The notes under the pieces: model-generated
What the model saw: the letters and a program-made list of their open reading frames with translations, nothing else
What the model was told of the DNA's origin: nothing
Database searches by the model: none
From: Manihot esculenta
Taxonomy: Eukaryota; Streptophyta; Magnoliopsida; Malpighiales; Euphorbiaceae
DNA: 64,000 nt
NCBI RefSeq assembly: GCF_001659605.2
Contig: NC_035177.2
Coordinates: 34,488,136-34,552,135 of the forward strand
Reading direction: 5' to 3'
Program-made: the position numbers and the translations under genes
Shown: piece by piece, positions 53,664 through 64,000 of the stretch
Numbering within the stretch: the stretch's first letter is position 1
How the letters are laid out: every line of letters begins with the position of its first letter

Positions 53664-55213
53664 GGAAAATTACTTTTTAGTCCCTGAGGTTTAACGTAAT
53701 TAACACTTCTGTCCCTCTATTTTGGCGACCCAACACTTAAGTCCCTCACTTTCTCTTCCATCCAAATTCGTAGTCCTTCCGTCCAAAATGGCCGTTTGGT
53801 CAAAGAGTCTAAGGTGAGAGGTGAAATTTTTTTATCAAAAATACCCTTAATGAACTTAATAAAACCCCTCTGAACGTAAAATCCCTCTATCCTTCTTCTC
53901 CCTTATGTCTTCTCTCTTCTTTTCGGCCATTGTTGATTCTCCATTTTTCTCTCTTTTCCATCTTTATTTTCACTCATATCTTTCTACTCTCTCGTATATT
54001 TCTTTTCTCTCATATCTTCTCTATTTCCTTTCAGCCATTGTTGATTTTCCTTTTTTTTTTCCTTTCAGCCATTGTTGATTTTCCTTTTTTTTTTTTTCTC
54101 ATTTTCATCTTTCTTCTCCAAAGCCTCTATGACCCACAGAGCTCAATTTTAGTCCCCAACTTGGCCATCAAAACCTTCCAAAATCATCAGAATTCACAAA
54201 CCCTACAAAAACCTCCATTTCCTCTATGTACCAATCAACCATTCTCTGTCTACTCCACTAGTTTCTTCCTTTTCTTTCCCTCTTATTCCCAAATTCCCTC
54301 ATAATCTACTCCCCTTTCACCCCGTACAAGATGCTACTGAGGAGCATATCCTCGAAGACATCGAGAATTCCATGAGAAATCATGCAAATCTTGAAAATTT
54401 GATCAAACTGGAATTACTCAGTAGCCACAATCACCAAATTATATGTCCAGAATCGTCTAAAAGAGTTTTTATAGAAGATCCTCCCTGGATTTTTGCCCTT
54501 TTTTTCAAGGGACTGTATAAGATAGCTAATCGAGAATTGAAGGTAGAGTTCAAAGATATTGAGAAGAGAAAGTATAATTTACTTGGGCGGCGGCAAATTA
54601 GACAAGAGACTGAGGCGTGGGAGAGAATGACGGAAGAATATAGGAGTTTAGTGAGGGAAATGTGCGAGAGGAAGTTGGCACCAAATTTGCCATATGTCAA
54701 GGGACTGTTTTTGGGGTGGTTTGAGCCCTTGAAAGAGGCTATAAAGAAGGAGCAGAATCTACAGAGGTCGAAGAAACAGAAGGCGGCATTTGCTCCCCAT
54801 ATTGAGTTGAAAATGAGAAAAAAAAAGGAGAATCAACAATGGCTGAAAGGAAATAGAGAAGATATGAGAGAAAAGAAATATATGAGAGAGTAGAAAGATA
54901 TGAGTGAAAATAAAGATGGAAAAGAGAGAAAAATGGAGAATCAACAATGGCTGAAAAGAAGAGAGAAGATATGAGGGAGAAGAAGGGTAGAGGGATTTTA
55001 CGTTGAGAGGGGTTTTATTAAGTTCATTAAGGGTATTTTTGGTAAAAAATTTCATCTCTCACCTTAGACTCTTTGACCAAACGGCCATTTTGGACGAAAT
55101 GACTACGAATTTGGATGGAAGAGAAAGTGAGAGACTTAAGTGTTGGGGCGCCAAAATAGAGGGACAGAAGTGTTAATTACGTTAAACCTCAGAGACTAAA
55201 AAGTAATTTTTTC
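53664..55213 (+). mobile_element. Pack-MULE carrying an RpoT gene fragment, 9-bp TSD TTAATATAT
   Basis: A 1,550-bp element with long terminal inverted repeats (53,664-54,107, 444 bp; 54,809-55,213, 405 bp). They start GGAAAATTACTTTTTAGTCC and GAAAAAATTACTTTTTAGTC and stay alignable throughout. The left TIR is longer mainly because a 34-bp unit (from 54,027 and 54,061) is duplicated. The 9-bp duplication TTAATATAT lies at 53,655-53,663 and 55,214-55,222, diagnostic of Mutator-like elements. The middle (54,108-54,808) is not transposon sequence but a host gene fragment. No transposase is present. Confidence 0.87.
54129..54893 (+). pseudogene. Captured 5' coding fragment of an organellar phage-type RNA polymerase (RpoT)
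   Basis: One frame runs from ATG at 54,129 to a stop at 54,891-54,893, broken only by a TAG at codon 8. The first 80 or so codons are Ser/Pro/Lys-rich, like an organelle transit peptide. Then come [36 protein letters not shown] and [20 protein letters not shown], the N-terminal-extension region conserved in plant RpoT enzymes. The EDPPW...LFFKGLYK segment looks most like the plastid form (RPOTp). RpoT homology ends at FAPHIEL (about 54,808), exactly where the right TIR begins, so the protein end is TIR-encoded. The T7-like catalytic domain is not included. It may be transcribed, but polymerase function is excluded. Confidence 0.78.
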
Positions 55214-55499
55214 TTAATATATTTTTATTTGTTTATTTATAAAATAATTAAATATTTGAATATTGAATGAAAATATAAAATATATAAGTATTTAGAGTGA
55301 ATATATAAAATTATATGAATTTTTTGAGTGAAATATATAAATAAAGTTAAAATAAAATAAATAATATAATATTAAAGAGAGAGAAAAATATAAATAGAAT
55401 ATTCTTTTTGGTGTTAAAAATAGTGCAAAGGTTGGAGATAAAATTGCACTATTTTGGTACAAAGCACTAAAATAGTGCATAGGGTTGGAGATGACCTAA

Positions 55500-56339
55500 T
55501 GAATAGTATGAAAAAAAGAAAAATAGAAGTCAAATCAAATAAGACTTAATTGTATAGAGATTTTATGACATTAGGATAAAATTATAATTTGGAATGATTA
55601 CGATTTTGGCATAATTAATTAATTAAAGACTTAATTGAATTTGTCTAAGATTAATATGACTGATTATTAAAATTTTGGACTATAATTATAAGTTATTTAT
55701 TTAATTAGTTAAATAAATAAATAAATATTATTATACTAAATCATAAGGATTTAGTATAAAAAGCTCTATTTTAAGAGATGTAGTAACACTTTAGTGAGCC
55801 GTTAAAATTTACAGAAAAATTGAGAGCTAACAATCAAAACTTTTTATCCTTCTCAACTTTTAGAATTGTTTTAAAGTTTTTCGATTGGTATTTTATATGG
55901 ATATCATTAGAGACCGTATATTTAGACGATTTGTGATTTGCAATAATCTAATCAAGACGAATGATCTCACATTTTTGTTACGAAAAAATAAAAAAATATT
56001 TATTTTCTCTGCACTTTATTGTTTTATTTGTTTAAACGCGATTTTTATTGGTGAAAATTTTTTTATTTTTCCTGTTTTTACGCTGGATTTAATCTGATTA
56101 AAACCCAACAATAAAGGCCATGATAGCATAACTTGTAATTCATTCAAGAATCATACAAAAATAGTATCTGGTATCTCTCGACATATTCTTGATCTTGGTG
56201 TTAACTTTTTTATCATTAATCGGGTAGATACTTATTTTGTGAACATGATGATAGATAATTCACAATAAGAAAACAAGATCACAAGAAGATGAATCTAGGA
56301 AATGGCTGTCATTCTAAGTAAGCAAATAACCACTTTCAG
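55500..56339. other. AT-rich intergenic region, no gene seen
   Basis: The ORF at 55,885-56,097 is AT-rich and has no recognisable domain. I see no supported gene. Confidence 0.5.
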
Positions 56340-57045
56340 GTGTATTTATTTATTTTGTTTGGTTTTTTTGGTTGCTTTTCCTTATGAGGTTTATTAGTGA
56401 GAATCTGAGATCCGGGAAAGATAGTGCAAGTTGCAAATCAGTGCATGTAGTTGTTGTTGTTGTTGGTGCGTTCGTGATGCAGATCTGAGTGAGCGAGTCT
56501 TTTATGGGTTGGTTTGACATTTCTAGGGACGCTCGTGGTGCCACGAGTTTGGTACCTGGTCCCTCAAGGCTTCTACAAGAATGAGAAGGCTAGGAGCACT
56601 ATCTCTCCCCTTGCTATGCTCTGGTTAACTCCTTTCTGTTTCTTCTTTTGGTGGCTTGAAGTTCCTGTGTTGATGGCTGTGCATGCAATCTATGGGAGCT
56701 ATTAAGTTAAAAGGATATATTTCGGGTTTAATGTTTCTCCTCTGATGGTTTTGAGTTTGGCTGGTGATTTCTGGTGTAGATCGCTCGCCATTTTCATGGT
56801 CTCTAGGTGGTTCTCGTATATTGGCACCGTCGCTTCTAGTAACCAAGGATGATTTAAAGCTGCCAGATCTTCCTTTCGAGTTGGATTTGATTCTGTTAGC
56901 TAGGGTTTTCTTGTTTTGGGCTAGGGTTATTTCTATGGGCTTGGAGTTGTATTTTAATGCTTTTTGTTGTAAGGCTTCAGGCCCCTTTTTGTGTATTTTG
57001 CACTCTTTTTAATGAAAGATTATCTTTGGTAAAAATAAAAAACTA
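56340..57045 (+). mobile_element. Possible 3' end of a truncated LINE
   Basis: A GC-richer, T/G-biased block ends with GCACTCTTTTTAATGAAAGA and then GGTAAAAATAAAAAAC. This resembles 3' UTR ends of plant LINEs followed by a decayed A-tail. Two short frames here (56,514-56,705 and 56,764-57,012) show no known domain. No TSD was identified. A transcribed host sequence fragment is the alternative. Confidence 0.35.
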
Positions 57046-57409
57046 TATTATATTATCCATTAATTATACAAACAACGCTAGATACTTCATTTAAATACTC
57101 TCTTCAATTTCTACAAGAAGAATAAACTACATATTACTAATGCGGGTAGAGTCTATTAAAAGGAGCTAAATATTTATTAAGTAAGATTTTGAGTTTAAAC
57201 CTTATGGAGGAAAAAAAAAAACCCACCAAAATATATCCCTCCATTTAAATTTAACAACAATTTGCACTACTATATTTTAGAGTTTAGATAACGATATCTT
57301 AGCAGTAATTATGAAATTTTTATCTCAATACTATTAAACAATAGTTTGATAGCAAGTTAAAATTGTTATAAATAAATTCACTTTTTTATTGAATATAATA
57401 ATATACTTT
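57046..57409. other. AT-rich spacer
   Basis: No gene or repeat recognised. Confidence 0.5.
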
Positions 57410-57414
57410 AATAA

Positions 57415-57904
57415 TGTAACATCCCTTACCCTATTAACGTGTAGACAGAGTAAGAACGGTCACAAACTATACATTTTTAGATATATCAAAACTAAACAAT
57501 TTCATTTATCTGTAATTATCAAGTTATTAGGTAGTTCAAGTAAATTTCATAGATTGACCTACTAAATTATAGTTTTAACTTTTAGAAATCCTTTTCACTT
57601 AAGTAAGCTTGACGGATTTTAACAAACACCTGAAACAAGCACGTTGAAAAACCATAAGCACCTCCCCCAAGTGACTCATTTCCGACTCGCTAATTACACT
57701 GTCTACTTTATTTCTGGATATATTCATTTTTTTATTTGAGTTTTCTATGATTCAGTTATTAACAGTTTAAAGTTATACTAGCAGCTCTCCTAAGTCGCCC
57801 GGAGTAAGTTAGCACCCCTCTAATGCCACTTACTCTAACAGTGAAATAGTCTAACCCGTATCTAGTGATGTCACTACTTTAATTATGGGTTTGAGAATGT
57901 TATA
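57415..57904. mobile_element. Probable small solo LTR, TSD AATAA
   Basis: 490 bp from TGTAACATCCCTTACCC to GAGAATGTTATA (a decayed TTACA-type end), flanked by AATAA at 57,410-57,414 and 57,905-57,909. The composition is less AT-rich than the surroundings. The AT-rich TSD makes chance agreement possible. Family and orientation are uncertain. Confidence 0.5.
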
Positions 57905-58211
57905 AATAAAATATTTCTTTTTTGTCTAATAAAATTAGAATTTTAATAAATAAAATAAATAAATAAATTATTACCTTATATTTAGTAATGGAGCCATAGT
58001 TCTCAAACTGTTACTATTAACTTATGGCTACATTAAAATATATAATATAAAAACTGTGTTTTTTTATTTCATGGATAAGCTACATAATAGTGAATATTTC
58101 TCTCATAACATAAATCTCCCAGGCTAAGGTACCATATAACATCTACGACATATATAGTCGTTATCACTTAATATTTTGAAAAACAATAAACATGCAACAT
58201 ATGCAGTGCGA

Positions 58212-59093
58212 TTAATTAGAGTAGAGAACTTGTATGCCTTGAATATCATCTTGAGTGAGATCCCTTTTGATAGTTCCAGGACTAATCCCTGAGTGCATAA
58301 CAGCATTTGGATCTTGACTATGAGCAAGGCCAAGAAGGTGACCTATTTCATGCAGAGCCACAGATTCCAAGTCCATGTGGTTCATGTCAGGATTTGTACT
58401 CCAACTCTCATCTGCATCATAATGAGACCTTCCATCTTCTGGAAAAAATGAATGAGCCAACACCATTCCAGGCCCATCAAAAGGCTACCCATCTCCATGA
58501 TCACCACTGTAAAATCCAATCACTATGTTTGCTTCTTCTTCAGTGGATGCTTCTGTAAATTTGAACTTGGATGCACCTTCCCAACTTTGAAAAGCATTTG
58601 CAAAAGCTGACCTGAGGTCTTGATCATCAGGGACACTGGAGCTGAATGTGTAGGTGAGTTCAAACTTAGACCATCTCTGCATACTAGGTGGGAAATTATA
58701 AAGAGACTGGTTAACAGATGCGAGATTGGCGATATTGTCAGGAACTCCACACCGTGGGATCATCATTTTCTTCAAAGTATTTGAGTCCGGACTTCCAGTA
58801 ATCTTGAGGTGATAATATTTTTGATATGTTTTGAGTGCAGACTCCAAATGATTATCAAAATCATCGGTTAGAATACTATCACTTGGATTCGTGTAAAATC
58901 CGAATCTTTTGAGGTATTTTTTGACTTTATTGAGTCCGGTAACGGTTTGACCCTTGTGGACTTCCTCCAAATTTTGAAGGAATTGCAGATTTTGCTCCTC
59001 AGATTTCAAGATTCTTGATTGAAACATAGAGGGTTGGATTGTTAGAAAGAGGAAAGATACAAAAAGATAGGAGAATGAGAATTTAGGAGCCAT
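58212..59093 (-). pseudogene. Matrix metalloproteinase (MMP gene 3), disrupted by one TAG
   Basis: A continuous frame of 293 codons broken only by TAG at 58,485-58,487 (codon 203). Before it lie a signal peptide (FVSFLFLTIQ), the prodomain, PRCGVPD (Cys115) and the calcium/zinc-binding loop ending HGDG. After it, in the same frame, come PFDGPGMVLAHSF, the zinc site HEIGHLLGLAH (His238, Glu239, His242, His248 counting the stop) and Met-turn AVMHS. It is more diverged from genes 1 and 2 than they are from each other. A truncated product would lack the active site. It could be a recent pseudogene, a null allele or a base-call error. No other damage is visible, so the mutation must be young. Confidence 0.9.
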
Positions 59094-59216
59094 TGGAGGG
59101 AAGGGTAACCTTTCTTTCTTAGCTTGGTGATTGAAGTTATAATTTTCTATCTAACTTATAGACAAAATTGGGGGATAGAAGGGTCATTTCCCCACTTGCA
59201 TGTAGTTTAAAGTCAC

Positions 59217-59261
59217 CTTAAGTCTTAAGTCTTAAGTCTTAAGTCTTTAGTCTTAAGTCAA
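59217..59261. repeat. Heptamer microsatellite (AAGTCTT)n
   Basis: Six units of TTAAGTC, one with a substitution, located about 125 bp upstream of the MMP gene 3 start. Confidence 0.8.
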
Positions 59262-59324
59262 TGATTGCTCTGTTAAGAATCTTTACTTACATATATAGAG
59301 AGGATTGCATAATTTATTAATTTA

Positions 59325-59680
59325 GGCTAATTTCACAATAAAAAAACCCAACATGTACATAAATTTATGTTTTAATCCAAACATTTTAATTTTTAATTTA
59401 TTATTTCAATTTTTTTTATTTGCATGCAATTTTAGCTAAATTTTAAAATTAATATCTAAAATTTGATATTTGAAATTTAAATTTTATATGCGTAATATAC
59501 CATAAGGAGTATCAGTTTATTACAAACAACAAATCATATGTACAAACAATTAAATTTCATACATTGATTTTAAAATTTAGCTAAAATGGCATCCAGGTTG
59601 GAATAATAAATCTAAAATTAAAACTTTTGAATTAAAATAACAAAACACCTAAAGCATGAGGTATTATTGTCCAATTGGCC
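59325..59680. mobile_element. Mutator-like MITE
   Basis: 356 bp with inverted arms of about 130 bp. The left end GGCTAATTTCACAATAA and the right end (minus strand) GGCCAATTGGACAATAAT match, both followed by related T-rich arms. The 9-bp flanks ATTAATTTA and TTTAATTTA agree at 8 of 9 positions. The ends resemble those of the MITEs at 35,959-36,927. Confidence 0.6.
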
Positions 59681-60367
59681 TTTAATTTATACACATAATT
59701 TATAAGAAATTAACACTACAATTATTTTCTATGGCACTATTGTGTAATTTCTTTCATGCTCATGCTAAAGTTTGAAAGCTGTAATTTTTATGGAGTAAAT
59801 AAGGAACCATACAAATGAATTATAGAGATATCTTTAATTAATTTATTTCAAATTTTTTAAAATTTGGTAGAGTAATTTATTTCAATTTTTTTTTATATAT
59901 AGGTAAACTAATTTTTATTTTATTTTTAATTATATAATTTTATATTTTATATTTTCAAAATAATATTATAAAATTCTTAATTAGTTATATTAAAGATATT
60001 GTTAAAAATATTTCAAAGATATAATTTTAAATAATATAATTTGAAGTGTTAACAAATAATTTTAATAGCAGCTGGTATAATATTTTAAATTAATTAATAT
60101 TTTTTAAATAAAAATTCAAATTATTATTTAATTCAAACAATGTAATATTAATAATTATTTTATTATTAATAAAAATTAATATTCTTATTTTATATTAAAG
60201 ATTAATATAATTAGAAAGTTAATGGAAAAGAATTGACTTTAATTAAATTAACCATTATTTTTTATGAAAAAATTAAGTGCAATAAATTATTAAACGGAGA
60301 AAATATTTAATTAATTTATAAAAATTAACTTATAATAAATACCAGGTGTTTATAACAACTAATTGCA
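59681..60367. other. AT-rich intergenic region, no gene seen
   Basis: Extremely AT-rich, with no ORF and no repeat boundary recognised. Confidence 0.55.
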
Positions 60368-62034
60368 CACTAAAAAATATAACAATTTAGCGACCAAAAA
60401 GATTTGGTCGCTAATTAGCAACTAATTTGTGACCATCTGGCAACGATGTTAATGAGAGGCTTTGATTGTATAAAAAATAAATCAGCAACCATTTTTTTAT
60501 CGCTATTTAGTTGGTATATATCAACAAAATACAATCTCGTCACTAATTATGGCAGGAAATAATTGCATAAAATATCAGTGACCAATCTAGCGACAAACAT
60601 GCAAATACACAAATTTAGCAACTATATTATGAGAAAGCAACTACACATCGGCAACGGCACAGCGACCAATATATGGTCACTAAATATTTTTTTATGCTAA
60701 ATATATTATGCACAAATTTAATAATCAAAAGTTTATTATCATGACTTAGCAAACACTTAGCCACTATTATTCAACCATTTGAATAGAATGATAATTTAAA
60801 TTTTGCGACCAATTAGCGAGGAGTAAATGGTCGCTAAATTTTGCAACCAAAAAGTGATAAAATAACGACTACATATTTAATTATTTTTAATAAAAAAATT
60901 AATTAATTAGTTTTAGCTAAAAAATTAATTAATTAATTTTTAATTGAAAATTAATGCATTTCTAAAATAAAAAATCCTAATAGTTTTTAAAAAATATATT
61001 TTAATTAAGTTGTAAACTAATTTTTTTTATGAATGTATATCTTTATCAATATATCTATATCTAATTAAGTTTTAATTATTAATTCCACCCGATTTAATCA
61101 TTAATATATATTATATTAAATTAATTTAACAAAAAACACAATTTTACATTCAAGCCCTAATTCTATAATCCATCTTTCTCCCTTACTCTCAATCAACACC
61201 TCCCTTCCCTTACTCACTTTCTTAAATTTGAAACTTTTATTTTATTTTTTATTTTTTATTTTGCAGATGTGTTGAAAGAGTTTTCTTCCAAAAACATGTG
61301 TGAAAATAGAAAAGCTCCAGGGTTTTGCTGTCCATCGAAATCTACTTAGGCTCTCTAAGTTTTACACTACTGAGAATGAAAGGCTTCTTGTTTGGTTATG
61401 CAAAATGGAAGTGTAGCGTCTCCATTAAGAGGTCAGTACTCATATTTTAGCTAATGTTCTAAATTATATCTTTTAGCCAATTTTCTAAATTTTCTGTTTG
61501 GTTACGTTCTAAACTATTTATTTGGATTTTATGATTCCCATTTCATTACTAATCATTTGGTTATGTTCTAAACTATCTATTCTGTTTGGTTATGTTCTAA
61601 ATTTTCTGTTTGCCCACTTTAGTACTAATCATCCTACTATAGCTGCCATGATTTGTAACTTTTAGAAACAAACATTTTAATAAAAAATTTTATGAGTTAA
61701 ACTATAATCTTACCTTTTAAATTTACTTTAAACTTAGTTTGGAACAGAGTTTAAGCTCATTAGTCCATGATGCACATGGTAAGCTAAAAAAATGTTAATT
61801 TTCAATTTTTAGGTAACTGAATCAACTACCATGATTAAACATTTTACAAGAATCAAATATTAGCATAAATGATGAGTTATGCAAAGTTAGTTCATAAGAC
61901 GAGCTTTTTGCCAATCTTCTTTTCCACAACAATAAGAAATTTGATGAAGCCAAAACGTGCTACTCTGTTGAACTAAGCATAGAGCTGCACCTAAAAGCTC
62001 CAATATTTTGAGTAGAGATGGTCTGCAGAATAAT
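60368..62034 (+). mobile_element. CACTA-type transposon end with subterminal repeats
   Basis: It starts CACTAAAAAATATAACAATT and continues TAGCGACCAAAAAGATTTGG, like the ends of plant CACTA (En/Spm) elements. Subterminal GCGACCAA/TTGGTCGC motifs in both orientations recur to about 60,860. The later part (61,140-61,460) has a C-rich leader-like stretch and a TTTTGCAG acceptor-like site but no recognisable transposase. Imperfect TTTGGTTATGTTCTAAA repeats lie at 61,490-61,615. The opposite terminus was not seen. The region is cut by a gypsy LTR at 62,035, so 62,034 is not the element's true end. Confidence 0.55.
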
Positions 62035-64000
62035 TGTAACGACCCGAGAATCGGACCTCTACCGACGCTAGGGTTCAGATCGACTTAAGGTCGCTGGAGT
62101 TCGTAGCAAGCCTACTATACATCCTGTTATACCTGATAACATCCCTACATGATCACACGATATGACAAAAACTTAAACATTTCATGAACCAAGGCTCGAC
62201 CTGTGCATGTATCAAAACTGAAAATATAAAACTCATACTAGAGCTCTCATCAAATGCTCCAGTATGGTCAACAAAACATGCCTCAAATTCAGTTCAAACA
62301 TAACCCATAATTTAAAACTTTTACATAAGGATCATGCAAACAGGGATTACAAAGACAAACACTAGGGTAAAGCACAATTCTAAAACCATAAAACAATGCA
62401 TGTCCACATCTACACTATTACAATAGGGTCTACTAGCAACTCAGCCGACTTTCTTGAGCTAATTTTATTCCTGCAAACCTGGGGTTAGGCGAAAGGGATA
62501 AGCTACAAGAGCCTAGTGAGCAAAACATAAAAACAGTTCAATAAACATATGATCGTATGGAATGCATCACAACACAAACAATTCATATCAAGATGGATCT
62601 GTCACCAGTAATCCTCTACAAATTTCAATAATGTCCAGCCCACGACAGGTGCTCCTCAAGACTTTCTCTTAAACATAACATAACATAACATAATATATCC
62701 ATAATTCTAGGGACGCAGAATGGGCCTCGACCTGAACTTTCTCTTACATATTGCCAGGGGCGTAGAATAGGCCTCGACCTGGACTTTCTCTTACATATTG
62801 CCAGGGGCGTAGAATGGGTTTCGACCTGAACTTCCGTATCCATTATGACATACTCAAGGGCTAGTGGGTTATCCAATATCCATCCACAACAACAACTAAA
62901 ATATGCAATGCATCATATTTGTGAATTCTAATGCAAACAATCTAATTACATATACATGACATTCGTAATGCATGAGCATGCTTAAAAAGTTTGATTTCTT
63001 TAAAATAATAGATCAGTTCAGTCCTACTCACCTCTGGTTGACGCTCGCCTAAAACTGACGCAGTTATCTCACTGTAGGCCTCTACGGTCTTTCAAGTTCG
63101 ATCATACACAGATGGACTCAAATGAGGGACCAAACATAACTTTTACAAAACTCTAAAAAACTCCCCAAGAACCTCTAAAAACATATCAGAATATATATAG
63201 AAAACAAACAGAAAAATGCTGGGCAGGGGACTTTCGGCGGCCAAAGTCCTTCACAGATCCGAAAGTCTGAATTTTCGGGAGTAGGTTCGGCGGCCTAAAG
63301 CCTGTCACAGATCTGAAAGCCAAACCTTCGGGGGCAGGTTCGGCGGCCTAAGGCCCCACATAAATTCAAAGGTTGAAACCTTCGGAGGCAGGTTAGGCTG
63401 CCAAAAGGCTGCCTGCACAAGTAGGTTCGGCGGTCGAACCTGGATTCTCTAGCAAGGTAGAACCCGATTCTGCCTATACTCATAGCCTCCAAAACACTTC
63501 AAAACTCCCAAACTAAAGCCTCACAGCAACCAAACATACTTAATTTACCTAAGAGACTTCATAACTGGCTCTAACCCAACATGCAATAATAGAAACCCAA
63601 GAGAAAACATTCATCATGAAACTCAACCCTAAAACTTTAGAATAAAAAAACATGCATCAACAACCCATTAAACCCTCAAAAAACAAGTTGAAAACCTTTC
63701 GAAAACATATGAATAGCAAGGGTTTAAACTTACCTCTTGGAGACTCTATGGTGACAGCAACCGAAACTTGGAGAAGAGGGAAAATCAAATCTCGGGAGGT
63801 CTCCAAGGTTTAAAACTTTCATATTCGAACTCAAATCTTCAAAACCATAGTTAAAAACTTATGAATTTTCTAAGAAATGCAAAATTCAACAAGAACAGCA
63901 AGAACAGGATATGGGCTTACCTCTGCTCGAAGATGGAGAAAAGTTCTCTCGATTTTCGAGCTGAAGGCCCTTTATAGGTGGCTGGAGAAACCACCTTCGG
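62035..64000 (-). mobile_element. Long gypsy LTR of the Tekay-like family, truncated by the window edge
   Basis: It begins with plus-strand TGTAACGACCCGAGAATCGG and has the same order of blocks as the complete LTRs: a VNTR at 62,630-62,830, a palindrome cluster at 63,230-63,440 and the start of the second cluster at the window end. It is more diverged than the other copies (for example GACGCTAGGGTTCAGATCG in the terminal block). The bases before it, ATAAT (62,030-62,034), would be the TSD. The other end is outside the window. Confidence 0.88.

Larger units (their letters stand above)
53219..55496. mobile_element. Tourist-like (PIF/Harbinger) MITE, TSD TAA, interrupted by a Pack-MULE
   Basis: The left end GGCTATTTCCAACGCTACGC and the right end (minus strand) GGTCATCTCCAACCCTATGC are matching terminal inverted repeats. 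They are flanked by TAA at 53,216-53,218 and 55,497-55,499, the TSD typical of PIF/Harbinger. Without the nested Pack-MULE and its 9-bp duplication the element is about 720 bp. It has no coding capacity. Internal copies of the CTCCAACC motif occur near both ends. Confidence 0.72.

Noticed and set aside
53930..54304. 124-residue Phe/Ser/Leu-rich ORF resembling a membrane protein
   Set aside because: Most of it is the pyrimidine-rich MULE TIR, mirrored on the other strand at 54,759-55,055. The hydrophobicity comes from TTT/CTT repeats.
56514..57012. Small protein-coding gene with hydrophobic segments
   Set aside because: Two short frames without a shared frame, domain or promoter. The block looks more like the 3' UTR of a truncated LINE.

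Overview
The window is repeat-dominated nuclear DNA from a flowering plant, most likely a eudicot. The evidence is three plant-type secreted matrix metalloproteinase (MMP) genes, plant lineages of Ty3/gypsy and Ty1/copia retrotransposons (Tekay-like, Athila, Tat, chromovirus-like), plant MITEs and a Pack-MULE, all in an AT-rich background. A Euphorbiaceae genome such as cassava is my guess only. No rRNA, tRNA, CRISPR array or prokaryotic feature was seen.

Region 1 (1-15,614) is a nested stack read mostly on the minus strand. An Athila-type element (PBS at 14,158, one LTR at 14,181-15,614) is split by a Tekay-like gypsy element (2,404-13,724, 5-bp TSD GTTTT). That element carries a solo LTR of its own family inside its integrase (5,663-7,965, TSD AACCC). 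Another LTR of this family (1-1,723) cuts the Athila gag a second time. Region 2 (15,615-22,092) holds an Athila/Tat pol remnant and a rearranged copia element with three LTR copies, one of them split by another solo LTR (19,716-22,024, TSD CCTTT). Region 3 (about 22,330-28,830) is a decayed plus-strand chromovirus-like gypsy element split by a solo LTR (26,299-28,776, TSD ACGTG). The same long LTR family reappears at 62,035-64,000. Its LTRs carry two dense clusters of GC-rich TTCGGC-N-GCCGAA palindromes and a variable-number tandem repeat.

Region 4 (28,831-59,300) contains the host genes: three minus-strand, intronless MMP genes at 30,658, 50,820 and 58,212. The first two are about 80% identical, share flanking sequence and look functional. 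The third is intact except for one in-frame TAG before the catalytic helix. Between them lie a decayed short gypsy element (32,573-35,749), nested MITEs (35,959-36,927), a Tat-type element with no pol but with minisatellite arrays in the 3'UTR position (37,571-42,203), and a young, nearly intact copia element (44,387-49,515, TSD TAGAT, three LTR differences, one 1-bp frameshift).

The most interesting object is at 53,664-55,213: a Pack-MULE with TIRs over 400 bp and a 9-bp TSD that has captured about 0.7 kb of the 5' coding region of an organellar phage-type RNA polymerase (RpoT) gene. It is itself inserted in a Tourist-like MITE (53,219-55,496, TSD TAA). The right end (59,300-64,000) holds another MITE, a CACTA-type transposon end and a further long gypsy LTR.
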